Below, piece by piece: positions 45,781-55,420 of a stretch of DNA of 64,000 nucleotides. The translations under genes and the position numbers were made by a program. Every line of letters begins with the position of its first letter. Positions within the stretch are counted from its first letter, which is position 1. Location: contig NZ_CP045423.1 of NCBI RefSeq assembly GCF_009363855.1, positions 2,634,001 through 2,698,000 on the forward strand. Reading direction: 5' to 3'. The notes beneath the pieces were generated by a model. It did not search any database and was not told the DNA's origin. It was given only the letters and a program-made list of their open reading frames with translations. Source of the DNA: Microvirga thermotolerans (GTDB taxonomy: Bacteria; Pseudomonadota; Alphaproteobacteria; Rhizobiales; Beijerinckiaceae).

Positions 45781-48366
45781 ATGGCCGACGGGCGTTCCTC
45801 ACCGGACCTCACCTTGGACATTCCCATCGAGGGGATGACCTGCGCTTCCTGCGTGACCCGGGTCGAGAAGGCGATCCGGAAGGTCGAGGGCGTGACCTCG
45901 GCGAGCGTCAACCTGGCGACGGAGCGGGCGCGGGTGTCCCTGTCCGGGTCCCGTGCCACGCCCGATGCGGTGGCCGAGGCCATCCGCAACGCAGGCTACG
46001 AGCCCCGCCTCGACCGCACCGAGCTGGCGGTGGAAGGCATGACCTGCGCTTCCTGCGTCGGGCGCGTGGAGAAGGCGCTCGCCCGCGTGCCGGGTGTCGT
46101 CGAGGCCAACGTGAACCTCGCGACCGGCCGGGCGGCCGTCCGGTACCTGGGCGGAAGCGACATGCCTGCCCGCCTGGTCGCCGCCGTGGAGAAGACCGGC
46201 TACCAGGCCCGCCCCGTCGCCGCGCCCGGCGCGGAGGCCGACCGGGAGGCTGCGGCCCGCGCGGCGGAGAATGCGGCCCTGCGGCGCTCGCTCGCCTTCG
46301 CCGCCGTGCTGACCCTCCCCCTCTTCATCCTGGAGATGGGCTCGCACTTCATTTCCGCCGTCCATGACTGGGTGATGGCGACCATCGGCCACGACGAGAG
46401 CCGGTATCTCCAGTTCGCCCTCGCGACCCTCGTGCTGTTCGGCCCGGGCCTGCGCTTCTTCAGAAAGGGCATTCCCGCCCTCCTGCGCCTCGCACCCGAC
46501 ATGGATTCCCTCGTCGTGCTCGGCACGGGAGCGGCCTACGGCTATTCCCTCGTCGCCACCTTCCTGCCGGGGCTGCTGCCGGCGGGGACGCGGAACGTCT
46601 ATTACGAGGCCGCCGCCGTCATCGTCACCCTGATCCTCCTCGGCCGGTTCCTCGAGGCGCGGGCGAAGGGGCGCACGTCGGAGGCCATCAAGCGGCTGAT
46701 GGGACTGCAGGCGAAGACGGCCCGCGTCCTCATCGACGGCACCTTCCGGGAGGTGGCCCTCGACGAGGTGAAGGCGGGAGACGTCGTCCAGGTGCGCCCC
46801 GGCGAGCGCATCCCCGTCGACGGCGAGGTGGTGGAAGGCTCGTCCTTCGTGGACGAATCCATGATCACCGGCGAACCCGTCCCAGTTCAGAAGTCGCAGG
46901 GCGCATCGGTGGTCGGCGGCACGGTGAACAGGACCGGGAGCTTCACCTTCACGGCGACGAAGGTCGGCGCGGAGACCGTGCTCGCCCAGATCATCCGCAT
47001 GGTGGAGGAGGCACAGGGCTCCAAGCTGCCGATCCAGGCGATGGTCGACCGGGTCACGGCCTGGTTCGTGCCAGCCGTCATGGCCGCCGCCGCCCTGACC
47101 TTCGCGATCTGGCTGTGGGCCGGGCCGGGTCCCGCCCTCTCCTTCGCGCTCGTGAACGCGGTGGCGGTGCTCATCATCGCCTGCCCCTGCGCCATGGGCC
47201 TCGCCACGCCGACCTCGATCATGGTCGGGACGGGGCGCGCCGCGGAGCTGGGCGTGCTCTTCCGCCAGGGCGAGGCGCTTCAGAGCCTCCGGAACGCGCG
47301 CATCGTCGCCCTCGACAAGACCGGCACCCTCACCCTCGGCAAGCCGACCCTGACCGATTTCGTCGTGGCGGACGGCTTCTCGGAAGCGGAGGTGCTCCGC
47401 CTCGTCGCCTCCGTGGAAAGCCGCTCGGAGCATCCCATCGCGGAGGCCATCGTCGGCGCCGCCAGGAGCCGGGGGCTGGCCGTCGCCTCTCCCGAGCGCT
47501 TCGAAGCCCTGCCGGGCTTCGGCGTCTCGGCCATGGTCGAAGGGCGCCGGGTCGAGGTCGGCGCGGACCGGTTCATGGTGCGCATCGGCATTCCGGCCAC
47601 GGCCTTCGCGACGACGGCGGCCCGCCTCGGCGCCGAGGGCAAGAGCCCGCTCTACGCCGCCATCGACGGGAAGCTCGCCGCGATCGTCGCGGTCGCCGAC
47701 CCGCTCAAGCCTTCGACCCGGGAGGCCGTCGCCGCCCTCCACGCGCTCGGCCTGAGGGTCGCCATGGTCACGGGCGACAACCGCCGCACGGCGGAAGCCA
47801 TCGCCCGGCAGGTCGGCATCGACGAGGTGGTCGCCGAGGTCCTCCCCGAGGCGAAGGTGGAGACGGTCCGCCGCCTGCGGGGAGAGCACGGGCCCATCGC
47901 CTTCGTCGGCGACGGCATCAACGATGCCCCGGCCCTGGCGGAGGCGGATATCGGCCTCGCCATCGGCACCGGCACCGACATCGCCATCGAAAGCGCGGAC
48001 GTGGTGCTCATGTCGGGCGACCTGCGCGGCGTGGCGAACGCCATCGGCCTGTCGCAGGCGACGATCCGCAACATCAAGCAGAACCTCTTCTGGGCCTTCG
48101 CCTACAACGTGATCCTCATTCCCGTCGCCGCGGGCCTTCTCTATCCCGTCGACGGGGTGCTCCTGTCTCCGGCCATCGCGGCGGGCGCCATGGCTCTGTC
48201 GAGCGTCTTCGTCGTCGGGAACGCCCTGCGCCTGCGCCGCTTCCGGCCGCTGCTGCCGGGCGGGGCAGGCCCGGCGGCGGCGGGACACAGCGTCGAGCGC
48301 GCGGCAGGAGAACGGTTGGCAGGAGAACGGTTGGCAGGGGAACGGATGGCAGGAGAAAGCGCATGA
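45781..48366 (+). CDS. copA: Copper-exporting P1B-type ATPase
   Basis: An 861-residue pump that drives Cu(I) out of the cytoplasm. Two N-terminal heavy-metal domains carry GMTCASC (Cys21/24 and Cys89/92). Eight spans follow, with the CPC metal site (IIACPCAMG, near residue 468), the TGE actuator (ITGEPVPV), the phosphorylation site DKTGTLT (near residue 512), HP in SEHPIAEA and [10 protein letters not shown]. The C terminus ends in a short tandem repeat (AGERL/M). Its promoter is of the CueR type, and the cueR gene overlaps its stop by four bases. Confidence 0.97.
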   Translation: MADGRSSPDLTLDIPIEGMTCASCVTRVEKAIRKVEGVTSASVNLATERARVSLSGSRATPDAVAEAIRNAGYEPRLDRTELAVEGMTCASCVGRVEKALARVPGVVEANVNLATGRAAVRYLGGSDMPARLVAAVEKTGYQARPVAAPGAEADREAAARAAENAALRRSLAFAAVLTLPLFILEMGSHFISAVHDWVMATIGHDESRYLQFALATLVLFGPGLRFFRKGIPALLRLAPDMDSLVVLGTGAAYGYSLVATFLPGLLPAGTRNVYYEAAAVIVTLILLGRFLEARAKGRTSEAIKRLMGLQAKTARVLIDGTFREVALDEVKAGDVVQVRPGERIPVDGEVVEGSSFVDESMITGEPVPVQKSQGASVVGGTVNRTGSFTFTATKVGAETVLAQIIRMVEEAQGSKLPIQAMVDRVTAWFVPAVMAAAALTFAIWLWAGPGPALSFALVNAVAVLIIACPCAMGLATPTSIMVGTGRAAELGVLFRQGEALQSLRNARIVALDKTGTLTLGKPTLTDFVVADGFSEAEVLRLVASVESRSEHPIAEAIVGAARSRGLAVASPERFEALPGFGVSAMVEGRRVEVGADRFMVRIGIPATAFATTAARLGAEGKSPLYAAIDGKLAAIVAVADPLKPSTREAVAALHALGLRVAMVTGDNRRTAEAIARQVGIDEVVAEVLPEAKVETVRRLRGEHGPIAFVGDGINDAPALAEADIGLAIGTGTDIAIESADVVLMSGDLRGVANAIGLSQATIRNIKQNLFWAFAYNVILIPVAAGLLYPVDGVLLSPAIAAGAMALSSVFVVGNALRLRRFRPLLPGGAGPAAAGHSVERAAGERLAGERLAGERMAGESA
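48304..48358 (+). repeat. 15-bp tandem repeat at the 3' end of copA
   Basis: The unit GGCAGGAGAACGGTT appears twice exactly, once with two changes, and once in part. It encodes [20 protein letters not shown] at the tail of CopA. The unit keeps the frame, so copy number may vary without breaking the protein. Confidence 0.8.
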
Positions 48367-48842
48367 ACATCGGACAGGCGGCGGAACGCTCGGGCGTCTC
48401 CGCGAAGATGATCCGCTACTACGAATCCATCGGCCTCATCCCCAAGACGGTGCGCACGGAAGCCGGCTATCGGGTCTATTCCGACAGCGACGTGCATACC
48501 CTGCGCTTCATCCGCCGGGCGCGCGACCTCGGCTTCTCCGTCGAGCAGATCGGCGAGCTGGTGTCGCTCTGGCAGGACCGCAGCCGCGCCAGCACGGACG
48601 TCAAGGCCATCGCCCTCGGACACATCCAGGCCCTTGAGCGGAAGATCGCGGAGCTGCGCTCCATGAGCGAGACCCTGAAGCACCTGGCGCACAACTGCCA
48701 TGGGGACGACCGGCCGGAATGCCCGATCCTCGAGGAGCTCGCGGGCCAGGGCAGCGTTCACGATTGCGCGAACGCAAAGGCGGGTCACGTGCCGCGTCCG
48801 GTCCCGCGCCGGGCGCTCCCGAAGGGGGCGCGCGCCTCCTGA
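48363..48842 (+). CDS. cueR: Copper-responsive MerR-family regulator
   Basis: A 159-residue regulator. The MerR helix-turn-helix opens [28 protein letters not shown] long dimer helix follows (about residues 80-110). The metal loop has Cys112 and Cys120 (CHGDDRPEC), the same positions as in E. coli CueR, which marks it as sensing Cu(I). The C terminus is about 25 residues longer than in the E. coli protein. It overlaps the copA stop (ATGA), so it is transcribed from the copper-induced promoter it controls. Confidence 0.96.
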   Translation: MNIGQAAERSGVSAKMIRYYESIGLIPKTVRTEAGYRVYSDSDVHTLRFIRRARDLGFSVEQIGELVSLWQDRSRASTDVKAIALGHIQALERKIAELRSMSETLKHLAHNCHGDDRPECPILEELAGQGSVHDCANAKAGHVPRPVPRRALPKGARAS

Positions 48843-49070
48843 CCGTTCGGAGGGCGCCCGCCAAGTCGCTGGCGGGAACGAACGATCGTCGCGGGCGGCC
48901 GCGGCGGAGTGTGGCCTTGGAGGCACAGATCGGCGCGGCCTTATTGTCGCCACGAACAATTCACCTTGCAGCCACGTCGCGGTTTTGAACCTTGCTTCCG
49001 GCGCGTCCGCCCTATCCGCCCGCCGCGGATGCGAATGTCCTCAAAACCAAGAAACGACGAGTCTCCACTG

Positions 49071-49823
49071 ATGTTTGTTGCCGATCTGATCCCGACCCCC
49101 ATCGCGCGGTCCCTTCTCAGGCGCATCGGCGCGATCCTGGTGCCCCTCGCCATGGCCGGATGCGTCTCCACGCAGCCGGCTCCCCAGCAGGCGGCCCGCG
49201 CCGTGGATCCGACCTATGCCGCGATGTACGGACCGAAGCCGGACGAGCCGTTCCCGCTTCCCGCGACGGACATTTCGGAGGTCGATCCGCGCTTCCTGCG
49301 GCGCGAGGTGGCCTATAACGGCCCGGAGCAGCCCGGCACCGTCGTCGTCGATACGGACAACCGGTATCTCTACCTCGTGCGGGAGAACGGACGCGCCATC
49401 CGCTACGGCATCGGCGTCGGCGCCGAGGGCCGGACCTGGAGCGGCCGCGCCCAGGTCGGGCGCAAGGCGGCCTGGCCGCGCTGGACTCCCACCCCCGCCA
49501 TGATCAGGCGCGAGCCGGAGCGCAACGGTCCCTGGGCCGGAGGCATGCCGCCCGGCCTCGGCAACCCTCTCGGCGCCCGGGCGCTCTATCTCTATCGGGA
49601 CGGGCAGGACACCCTGTACCGGATCCACGGCACCTCGGAGCCCTGGTCCATCGGCCAGTCCGTGTCCAGCGGCTGCATCCGCATGTTCAACCAGGACATC
49701 ATCGACCTGTTCAGCCGCGTGCCCGTCGGCACGCCGGTGGTGGTGATCAACCGGGGGCGCCCCGGCCTGACGCCCGAGGAGATGGTGATCTCCGCGAACC
49801 CGGCGCAGAGCGCGAGCTTCTGA
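49071..49823 (+). CDS. L,D-transpeptidase (YkuD) lipoprotein
   Basis: A 250-residue cell-wall enzyme. The N terminus is a lipoprotein signal with the lipobox LAMAGC (Cys31). The YkuD domain contains His186 in YRIHGTSEPWSIG and catalytic Cys202 in SVSSGCIRM. It forms 3-3 peptide cross-links or attaches proteins to peptidoglycan. The start ATG 49071 keeps the lipoprotein signal compact; ATG 49029 would extend it. The 228-base gap upstream shows no other gene. Confidence 0.93.
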   Translation: MFVADLIPTPIARSLLRRIGAILVPLAMAGCVSTQPAPQQAARAVDPTYAAMYGPKPDEPFPLPATDISEVDPRFLRREVAYNGPEQPGTVVVDTDNRYLYLVRENGRAIRYGIGVGAEGRTWSGRAQVGRKAAWPRWTPTPAMIRREPERNGPWAGGMPPGLGNPLGARALYLYRDGQDTLYRIHGTSEPWSIGQSVSSGCIRMFNQDIIDLFSRVPVGTPVVVINRGRPGLTPEEMVISANPAQSASF

Positions 49824-49899
49824 GGCCTGCGACGACAGGGAGCATCCCGGCCCCCGCCCCTGCCCTTCAGGGCGGCGCGGGGCCGCCCATCTAAGAAGG

Positions 49900-50556
49900 A
49901 TGCTGACCTACGCCATCGGCGACATTCACGGACGGCACGATCTCCTCGAGCGGCTTCTCGAGAAGATCCGCGACCATGCGGGCGGACGTCCGCACCGGCT
50001 CGTCCTCCTCGGCGACTACATCGACCGGGGGCCCGACAGCGCCGGGGTCGTCGAGACCGTCCGTGCGCTCCAGGCCGGGGCCCCCGACAGGGTCGTGCCC
50101 CTCATGGGCAATCACGAGGCGATGCTGCTCACCGCCCTGCGTCACCCTGCGGCGCTCGAAGGCTGGCTTCTCAACGGCGGCATCGCCACCCTCGCCTCTT
50201 ACAGGGTCACGGATCCGCACCGGATCCCGGCTGGCGTGCGGGCGTGGCTCGGCACGCTCCCCACCTCCTACGAGGACGAATGGCGCGTCTTCGTCCATGC
50301 GGGCCTCATGCCGGGGCGGCCGCTCTCCGACCAGACGGAGATGGACAAGATCTGGATCCGCGAGCCGTTCCTCGCCGCCGACTACGACTTCGGCAAGCAC
50401 GTGGTCCACGGCCACACGCCCCTGCGCAGCACGGACCCCGAGATCCTTCGCCACCGCACCAATCTCGACACCGCCGCCGTGTTCGGCGGCGCGCTCACGG
50501 CCGGCGTCTTCGAGGACGGCCGGGGCGCTCCCTGCGCCGTGCTGCAGGTGACCTGA
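49900..50556 (+). CDS. Serine/threonine-phosphatase-like metallophosphoesterase
   Basis: A 218-residue member of the calcineurin-like superfamily, in the PrpA/ApaH-like group. All metal and phosphate motifs are present: GDIHGRHD (Asp8, His10), GDYIDRGPDS (Asp39, Arg43), GNHE (Asn71, His72), HAGLMPG and HVVHGHTPL. It is cytoplasmic and may dephosphorylate proteins or dinucleotides. It starts 76 bases after the transpeptidase on the same strand. Confidence 0.92.
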   Translation: MLTYAIGDIHGRHDLLERLLEKIRDHAGGRPHRLVLLGDYIDRGPDSAGVVETVRALQAGAPDRVVPLMGNHEAMLLTALRHPAALEGWLLNGGIATLASYRVTDPHRIPAGVRAWLGTLPTSYEDEWRVFVHAGLMPGRPLSDQTEMDKIWIREPFLAADYDFGKHVVHGHTPLRSTDPEILRHRTNLDTAAVFGGALTAGVFEDGRGAPCAVLQVT

Positions 50557-50606
50557 CGCGGACGGGCGCCGCAGGCGCCCCGGCCTAGCCCTTCGACCTT
50601 CGTCGG

Positions 50607-50626
50607 ACCGGCTTCCGGCTGCCGGT
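50607..50626 (+). other. Hairpin between the phosphoesterase and PilZ genes
   Basis: ACCGGC (50607-50612) pairs with GCCGGT (50621-50626) across eight bases. No T-run follows. It could mark the end of the phosphoesterase transcript. Confidence 0.25.
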
Positions 50627-50685
50627 TCAGGACAGGCCCGCGTCAGGCTCGCGGCCCATACCTTCCTGACCTCAACGACAGGACC

Positions 50686-50949
50686 ATGCACATGATTCAG
50701 GGGACGACCGAACGTCGGGCGAGCCGGCGTTTTCCCACCCATCTCGAAGGGCGGATCTCGCACGCGGATCACCCGTTCGTCATCGACTGCGTCGTGCGGG
50801 ACCTGTCAGAGACCGGCGTGCGCATCGCCCTGTCCGAGCCCGGCGAGATCCCGCTGGAATTCGACCTGGAGATTCCCGACCAGGGCGCCTCCGCGACGGT
50901 GCGCCTGGTCTGGACCAACGGGACCGAGCTCGGAGGCATGTTCGTCTGA
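50686..50949 (+). CDS. PilZ-domain protein (c-di-GMP binding)
   Basis: An 87-residue single-domain protein. The c-di-GMP motifs are RRASRRF (RxxxR) near residue 12 and DLSETGVRI (D/NxSxxG) near residue 42, both complete, so it should bind the messenger. It probably acts by touching a partner protein. It may start at ATG 50686 or ATG 50692. A GC-rich hairpin without T-run (50966-50999) follows the gene. Confidence 0.88.
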   Translation: MHMIQGTTERRASRRFPTHLEGRISHADHPFVIDCVVRDLSETGVRIALSEPGEIPLEFDLEIPDQGASATVRLVWTNGTELGGMFV

Positions 50950-51214
50950 GCGCAGCGGCCTTCGCGGCGCGCGGGGCGGACGAGGTCTCTCCGCGCGCCG
51001 TCAGGAGTCCGCCGCACGGTGCGCTCCGGTTCTCTCTTTCCAGCCCCTCCTCCGGCTGACCTCCCACCCTGCCCCGCGCACAGCCGCGGTGCACCGACGG
51101 CGCGACGCCGGTTCAAAAATTTCCACCTTTTGTCGCGCGAACCCGCTGGACATGAGGTCCGCCTCTGACTATACAACCGGCCTCCGACGCAAACGGCCCA
51201 GCGCCGCGCCGGAC

Positions 51215-51290
51215 GCCCAGGTAGCTCAGTTGGTAGAGCATGCGACTGAAAATCGCAGTGTCGGTGGTTCGATTCCGCCCCTGGGCACCA
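51215..51290 (+). tRNA. tRNA-Phe (anticodon GAA)
   Basis: A 76-base gene with GCCCAGG pairing CCTGGGC, then ACCA at the end, so the CCA is encoded. The anticodon stem GCGAC/ATCGC region holds loop CTGAAAA with anticodon GAA. The D-arm GCTCAGTTGGTAGAGC and T-loop GGTTCGATTCC are standard. Confidence 0.96.
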
Positions 51291-51473
51291 CTTTCCCCGA
51301 TCTAGAAACCCAGCCGTACGAACTCCGTGCAGGTCCTCGCAGGCGTTGCCGCGGCCTGCGTCTCCCCGGCAAGCCATTCCTGCAAACGCAAGCGGGTTCA
51401 CATCCTCATGTCCGCCCTCGAGGCGTCTGCGGATCGTAGGACCTCGCCAATCGCCGCAGCGGATCGGTCATGC
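51291..51473. other. Gap after tRNA-Phe without recognised genes
   Basis: This stretch, the first half of a 372-base gap, shows no gene, terminator or repeat that can be supported. Short frames here have no ribosome binding site or family character. The second half holds a family A repeat. Confidence 0.4.
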
Positions 51474-51580
51474 CAGAGCATCGGACGAGAATCCGAACTC
51501 ACGTTCGATGCCCCGGGCTTATGATTTCACGCATCTTTTCGCGCAAAAAACGGTTCCCATTTGTGCGCTCGATGTTTTAG
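51474..51580. repeat. Interspersed palindromic repeat, family A, copy 4
   Basis: It reads AGAGCATCGGACGAGAATCC at the left and GCGCAAAAAACGGTTCCCAT at the right, with GATGTTTTAG closing. Left and right parts are partly inverted copies. It lies in the gap between tRNA-Phe and the GFA-family gene. Confidence 0.6.
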
Positions 51581-51662
51581 GCAGCGCGGCCGGGCTTGGC
51601 CAGGATGGACCATGCCGTCCTTCGTGGACATTCCGCCCGCTCGATCTTGGAGGAGACGCCAC

Positions 51663-52055
51663 ATGGACCGATACACAGGTGGTTGCCTGTGCGGCAACGT
51701 TCGAATCGTGGCGTCGGGACGCCCATACCGGGTCGGAATCTGCCACTGTCTCGACTGCCGCAAGCACCATGGGGCGCTCTTCCAGGCGTCCGCGATTTTC
51801 CCTGAGGACGCGGTGACGGTCGAGGGCGAAACCCGCGACTATGCCGGGCGGTTCTTCTGTCCCCGCTGCGGCTCGCCGGTCTTCGCCCGCACCGCAGACG
51901 AAATCGAGGTGAACCTGGGGTCCCTCGACGCCCCCGACCGGTTGAGGCCGACCTACGAACTGTGGACCGTCCGGCGCGAGTCCTGGTTGCCGCCGTTTCC
52001 GCTCGCGCGACGGTACGAACGCAATCGTGACGCGACGAGCCGCTCCGAGGAGTAG
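51663..52055 (+). CDS. GFA-family zinc protein (glutathione-dependent formaldehyde-activating-like)
   Basis: A 130-residue protein with the GFA/CENP-V zinc fold. Zinc ligands are Cys8 and Cys10 (GGCLCGNV), Cys27, Cys29 and Cys32 (CHCLDC), and Cys66 and Cys69 (CPRCGSPVF). Members with this pattern are often named glutathione-dependent formaldehyde-activating enzymes, though most have no proven activity. The start is ATG 51663. Confidence 0.92.
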   Translation: MDRYTGGCLCGNVRIVASGRPYRVGICHCLDCRKHHGALFQASAIFPEDAVTVEGETRDYAGRFFCPRCGSPVFARTADEIEVNLGSLDAPDRLRPTYELWTVRRESWLPPFPLARRYERNRDATSRSEE

Positions 52056-52155
52056 GCGGCTCGAACGGCACAGGGTTCGCCAGCACCATCGCCCCATCCA
52101 TGCACCGGCAGCGGAGCCGAACGCGGCGACGAGGGGGACGACCGACGTCGGCCCC

Positions 52156-52356
52156 TCAGCTCTCCCGCTCCTCCTCGTCGGGCTTGTCGTCCTCCTCGAC
52201 CACCGGAATCGCATAGCGGCCGGAGAGCCAGCGCTGGAGGTCCACGTCGGCGCAGCGCTTGGAGCAGAAGGGCCGGTCATCCGGATTCGCGGGCTTGCCG
52301 CAGATCGGGCACTTGCCGGCGGAGGCCTTGGGCTGGTTCTCGTTGGCGGGAGTCAT
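52156..52356 (-). CDS. yacG: DNA gyrase inhibitor YacG
   Basis: A 66-residue zinc protein. The Cys4 site is CPICG (Cys16, Cys19) and CSKRC (Cys31, Cys35), followed by [15 protein letters not shown], the signature of YacG. An acidic tail ends the chain. In E. coli it binds GyrB and blocks supercoiling. It starts 13 bases after maf on the same strand, the usual order in this group. The start is ATG 52356. Confidence 0.94.
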   Translation of the reverse strand: MTPANENQPKASAGKCPICGKPANPDDRPFCSKRCADVDLQRWLSGRYAIPVVEEDDKPDEEERES

Positions 52357-52369
52357 GGCAGAGCCGGGC

Positions 52370-53020
52370 TCAGGCGGCGTTGAGCCAGCTGAAGCGGACG
52401 GGATAGCCCTCCCCGTCGAGCAGGGCGACGGTCTCGTAGAGGGGCAGCCCGACCACATTGGAATAGGAGCCCACGAGCTTCACCACGAAGGTGCCGGCGA
52501 GCCCCTGGATGGCGTAGCCGCCCGCCTTGCCGCGCCATTCGCCGGAGGCGAGATAGCGCTCGAACTCGTCCTTGGAGAGGCGCTTGAAACGCACCCGCGT
52601 CTCCACCATGCGCAGGCGCACCGAATCCTTCGGCGTCACGAGGCAGATGGCGGTGTAGACCCGGTGCGCCCGGCCGGAGAGCAGCCGCAGGCAGGCCGCC
52701 GCCTCGTCCACCACCTCGGCCTTGGGCAGGATCCGCCCGCCCGCCACCACCACCGTATCCGCGGAGAGGATGTAGGCCTCGCGCAGGTCGTCCCCGTTGC
52801 GGGCGGCGCGGCGGGCCACCTCGGCCTTCTCCTTGGCGAGGCGCTTGGCGAGCTCGCGCGGGTTCTCCGACTTGCGGGGCGTCTCGTCCACGTCGGCGGG
52901 CAGCAGGGCGTCCGGCTCGATGCCCGCCTGCTGCAGCAGCGCGAGCCGGCGGGGCGATGCGGAGGCCAGCACCAGCTTCGGTCGCCAGCCGGATCCAGTC
53001 ACCTCGGAAAAGGACGCCAC
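52370..53020 (-). CDS. maf: Maf-family nucleotide pyrophosphatase
   Basis: A 216-residue house-cleaning enzyme that hydrolyses dTTP/UTP or modified nucleotides. The Maf signature [14 protein letters not shown] (about residues 17-30), [18 protein letters not shown] and [10 protein letters not shown] are all present. The start is a GTG at 53020 with GGAG before it. It is followed by yacG after 13 bases. Confidence 0.93.
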   Translation of the reverse strand: MASFSEVTGSGWRPKLVLASASPRRLALLQQAGIEPDALLPADVDETPRKSENPRELAKRLAKEKAEVARRAARNGDDLREAYILSADTVVVAGGRILPKAEVVDEAAACLRLLSGRAHRVYTAICLVTPKDSVRLRMVETRVRFKRLSKDEFERYLASGEWRGKAGGYAIQGLAGTFVVKLVGSYSNVVGLPLYETVALLDGEGYPVRFSWLNAA

Positions 53021-53140
53021 GATAGTCTCCAGGCATGGAGGAGCCGCTGGTCGCTCCCCTTGAGATCACGATCGCTACGCGGGGCCAGCCCACCCCGCCA
53101 GAACATGGCTTCGCCCGGCCGCGTTTCAAGCACCCGCGCT

Positions 53141-53986
53141 TCAGGCGCCCGTCTCCGCCCGGGGCGGCTCCGCTGCCGCTGCCGCGGCGGCGGCCTCCAG
53201 CCGCTCCAGGCGGCGGTAGCGCATGGCGCTGACCGGGATCGAAGCCAGGAAGAGAACGGTGATCGCCGTGAGCATCTCGAACGGAAAGCTGACCAGGAGC
53301 CCGAACAGGGCCACGGAGACCACGAAGATGGGCAGGACCCAGTGGCGCGGCACGTACTTGCCGATAGTCTTGCCCGAATAGACCGGGATCGTGGACACCA
53401 TCAGGAAGGCGAGGCCGAGGAGATAGACGAGCACCACCGGCGCCACCGAGGCGTCGACGATCGGCACGCCGAGGAAATGCAGGTAGATCGGCAGGAGCGA
53501 GGTGATGGCGCCGGCGGGCGCGGGCATGCCGGTGAAGAAGTTCTTCTGCCATTCGGGCCGGTTCGGCGTGTCGAGCATCACGTTGAAGCGGGCGAGCCGC
53601 AGCACCATGGCGATGGCGAAGACCAGCACCGCGATCCAGCCTACCGATTTCAGCTCGTGCAGGACGAAGCTGTAGAGCACGAGCGCCGGGGTCACGCCGA
53701 AATTGACGAAGTCGGCCAGGGAATCGAGCTCGGCGCCGAAGCGCGAGGTCCCCTTCAGCATGCGCGCCACCCGCCCGTCGACCCCGTCGAGCGCCGCCGC
53801 CACGATGATGGCGAAGACCGCCGGCTCCAGCCGCCCCTCATAGGCGAGGCGGATGGCCGTCAGCCCCAGGCACAGCGCCACCAGCGTGATGATGTTCGGC
53901 ACGATGACGCGGAACGGCACCGGCTTGAAGAGCCGCTTGCGCGGCTCGTCCGGATCGGGCGCGAAGGGAGGAAAAAGATCGCTCAT
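53141..53986 (-). CDS. pssA: CDP-diacylglycerol--serine O-phosphatidyltransferase
   Basis: A 281-residue membrane enzyme that makes phosphatidylserine, the precursor of phosphatidylethanolamine. The CDP-alcohol transferase motif spans residues about 85-110 (DGVDGRVARMLKG, then GAELDSLADF), with all the Asp residues in place. About eight spans follow. In relatives it lies directly next to psd; here about 2.7 kb of other DNA separates them. Confidence 0.95.
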   Translation of the reverse strand: MSDLFPPFAPDPDEPRKRLFKPVPFRVIVPNIITLVALCLGLTAIRLAYEGRLEPAVFAIIVAAALDGVDGRVARMLKGTSRFGAELDSLADFVNFGVTPALVLYSFVLHELKSVGWIAVLVFAIAMVLRLARFNVMLDTPNRPEWQKNFFTGMPAPAGAITSLLPIYLHFLGVPIVDASVAPVVLVYLLGLAFLMVSTIPVYSGKTIGKYVPRHWVLPIFVVSVALFGLLVSFPFEMLTAITVLFLASIPVSAMRYRRLERLEAAAAAAAAEPPRAETGA

Positions 53987-54098
53987 GCCCGGGTTTTAAG
54001 GGCGGCCCTGCCCGGCTGCAAGAGCAGGCTGCCGCATGGAACCGCGGTTCGCGAGCCCAAGTGGGCCGCCTCCTCGCCCGCCCGTTCCGAATGGCGGG

Positions 54099-54638
54099 TC
54101 AGCTCTTCACGACCCGCAAGGCGGCGAGGCGGCGACGCTCCTTCCTGTTGAGGTTGGAGGCAAAGGGGCGCGACGCCGCGAAGCCGGGCTCCCCGTTCAC
54201 GGCCTGCGCCTCGTCCTGGTCGCGAATCCCGGCGATCCAAGCCGGCATGCAGGGCCGGTCGTCGACCGAGACCACCCAGTTCTCCTGGAACGGCGCGTCC
54301 AGCGGCGTACCACCCGGCCAAGGCGTGGCGTTGTAGAACCGGCCGTCGGCTCCGGTCAGCATCCCGTCCGGATGGATCGTGTAGTTCTGGTGGCGCAGCA
54401 CCCGCGCCAGGCTCCAGCCCTCCCGCGAGCCGTCCGCCAGCCGCCCGGCGATGCAGACGATCCCGGCCCGCACCACCGCCCTGTGCGGCCTGCCCTCCCG
54501 GTCGGCGAACACCACCGTGACCGGCGCATCCTCCTCCGAGCCGACGACCGCTCCGGTGCGCGCCCGCACCAGGACCGGCCCATCCTTGCGCTCCTCGACC
54601 ATCGCCCGATCCCGGCGCAGCACGTCCGCGATCTTCAA
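54099..54638 (-). CDS. Hint-domain protein, 3' part, out of frame with the 5' part
   Basis: A frame of 179 residues starting at TTG 54638. Its start overlaps the stop of the upstream part within TTGA, one base out of phase. It reads on naturally from a Hint domain: after TPGHVVLSDNGSG the next part gives LKIADVLRRDRAMVEERKDG and ARTGAVVGSEEDAPVTVVFA. The C-terminal half (GWSLARVLRHQNYTIHPDG, GRFYNATPWPGGTP) is not recognised. Most likely this is the second half of one gene broken by a single-base change; coupled translation of two proteins is the alternative. Confidence 0.55.
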   Translation of the reverse strand: MKIADVLRRDRAMVEERKDGPVLVRARTGAVVGSEEDAPVTVVFADREGRPHRAVVRAGIVCIAGRLADGSREGWSLARVLRHQNYTIHPDGMLTGADGRFYNATPWPGGTPLDAPFQENWVVSVDDRPCMPAWIAGIRDQDEAQAVNGEPGFAASRPFASNLNRKERRRLAALRVVKS

Positions 54639-55420
54639 CCACTCCCGTTATCGGACAGCACCACATGGCCCGGCGTCATGCGCAACCCGCGCAGGTCGAT
54701 GATCGTCTTGGTGACGTTCTGGAAGGTGCGCCTGACGCGGGCAGGTTGCCTGTCGCCCAGGCCGTTATTGGCCTTGGGATCGAAAGCCATGACCATATCG
54801 CCCGGGCGGATGTCCTGGATCGGCTTCTCCGACCCGTCCGCCATCAGAATTGGCGTGTCGGCGAGGAAACAATGGGTTTCAAGAGTGGAGCCGGTTTTGT
54901 CCCAAGTCGCAGCGCGGATCTCAAGAAGCTTTTCTTCTTTGAGCAGGAGAACACCCTGCCCTGGAATCGGCAGAGTATTGGACAGCGGCGGCTTTACTCC
55001 CATGGCGACAGAAATCGTTTCAATAACTGCGTTGCTGTTGCTTCGGCCGATGGAGCGTGGGGTAGAGACAACACCGAATGGAGGATAGTCGATATCAACT
55101 TTATTAATTTCGTTAACCGCCATGTCGGCAGCATCCATCATAGACATGATTTCTTCGCGAGGACCGCTGAACAGAACTTCAGAGGGACTCGACGGGTCAT
55201 AATTAATTGAGATGCCTTCAGTTATGCGCGCCTTAATATTATCAGAAACAAGGGTTCCCATAGTTTTAAATTGGCCATCCTCCCCGTAGGAAAGTCCTTC
55301 ATAGGATCTGATAATGTCGCCATCGGCATTTCGTACACTTATGATTCCATGAGCCCCTAATCCCGCAACAGGGCGATTAGAATATTCAACGGACCAATTG
55401 TTCTGTTCTTTCTTGTCCAT
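54635..55420 (-). CDS. Hint-domain protein, 5' part
   Basis: A frame of 261 residues. The last 75 residues start CFLADTPILMADGSEKPIQDI and contain TPGHVVL, the first and later motifs of a Hint (intein/hedgehog-type self-splicing or self-cleaving) domain. The first 170 residues have AGLGAHGIISV with a histidine and, later, SNSNAVIETISVAMG. This pattern recalls enzyme-like domains joined to Hint domains in secreted or toxin-like proteins, but it was not firmly identified. Composition is less GC-rich than in the flanks. The stop comes just after the Hint core, where the frame changes. Confidence 0.6.
   Translation of the reverse strand: MDKKEQNNWSVEYSNRPVAGLGAHGIISVRNADGDIIRSYEGLSYGEDGQFKTMGTLVSDNIKARITEGISINYDPSSPSEVLFSGPREEIMSMMDAADMAVNEINKVDIDYPPFGVVSTPRSIGRSNSNAVIETISVAMGVKPPLSNTLPIPGQGVLLLKEEKLLEIRAATWDKTGSTLETHCFLADTPILMADGSEKPIQDIRPGDMVMAFDPKANNGLGDRQPARVRRTFQNVTKTIIDLRGLRMTPGHVVLSDNGSG

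Noticed and set aside
45799-48288. 829-codon minus-strand frame opposite copA
   Set aside because: It is the antisense shadow of copA with His/Asp/Gly-rich composition and no start signals.
48304-48358. Possible CRISPR-like array
   Set aside because: The repeats are 15 bases, directly adjacent without spacers, and in the copA reading frame.
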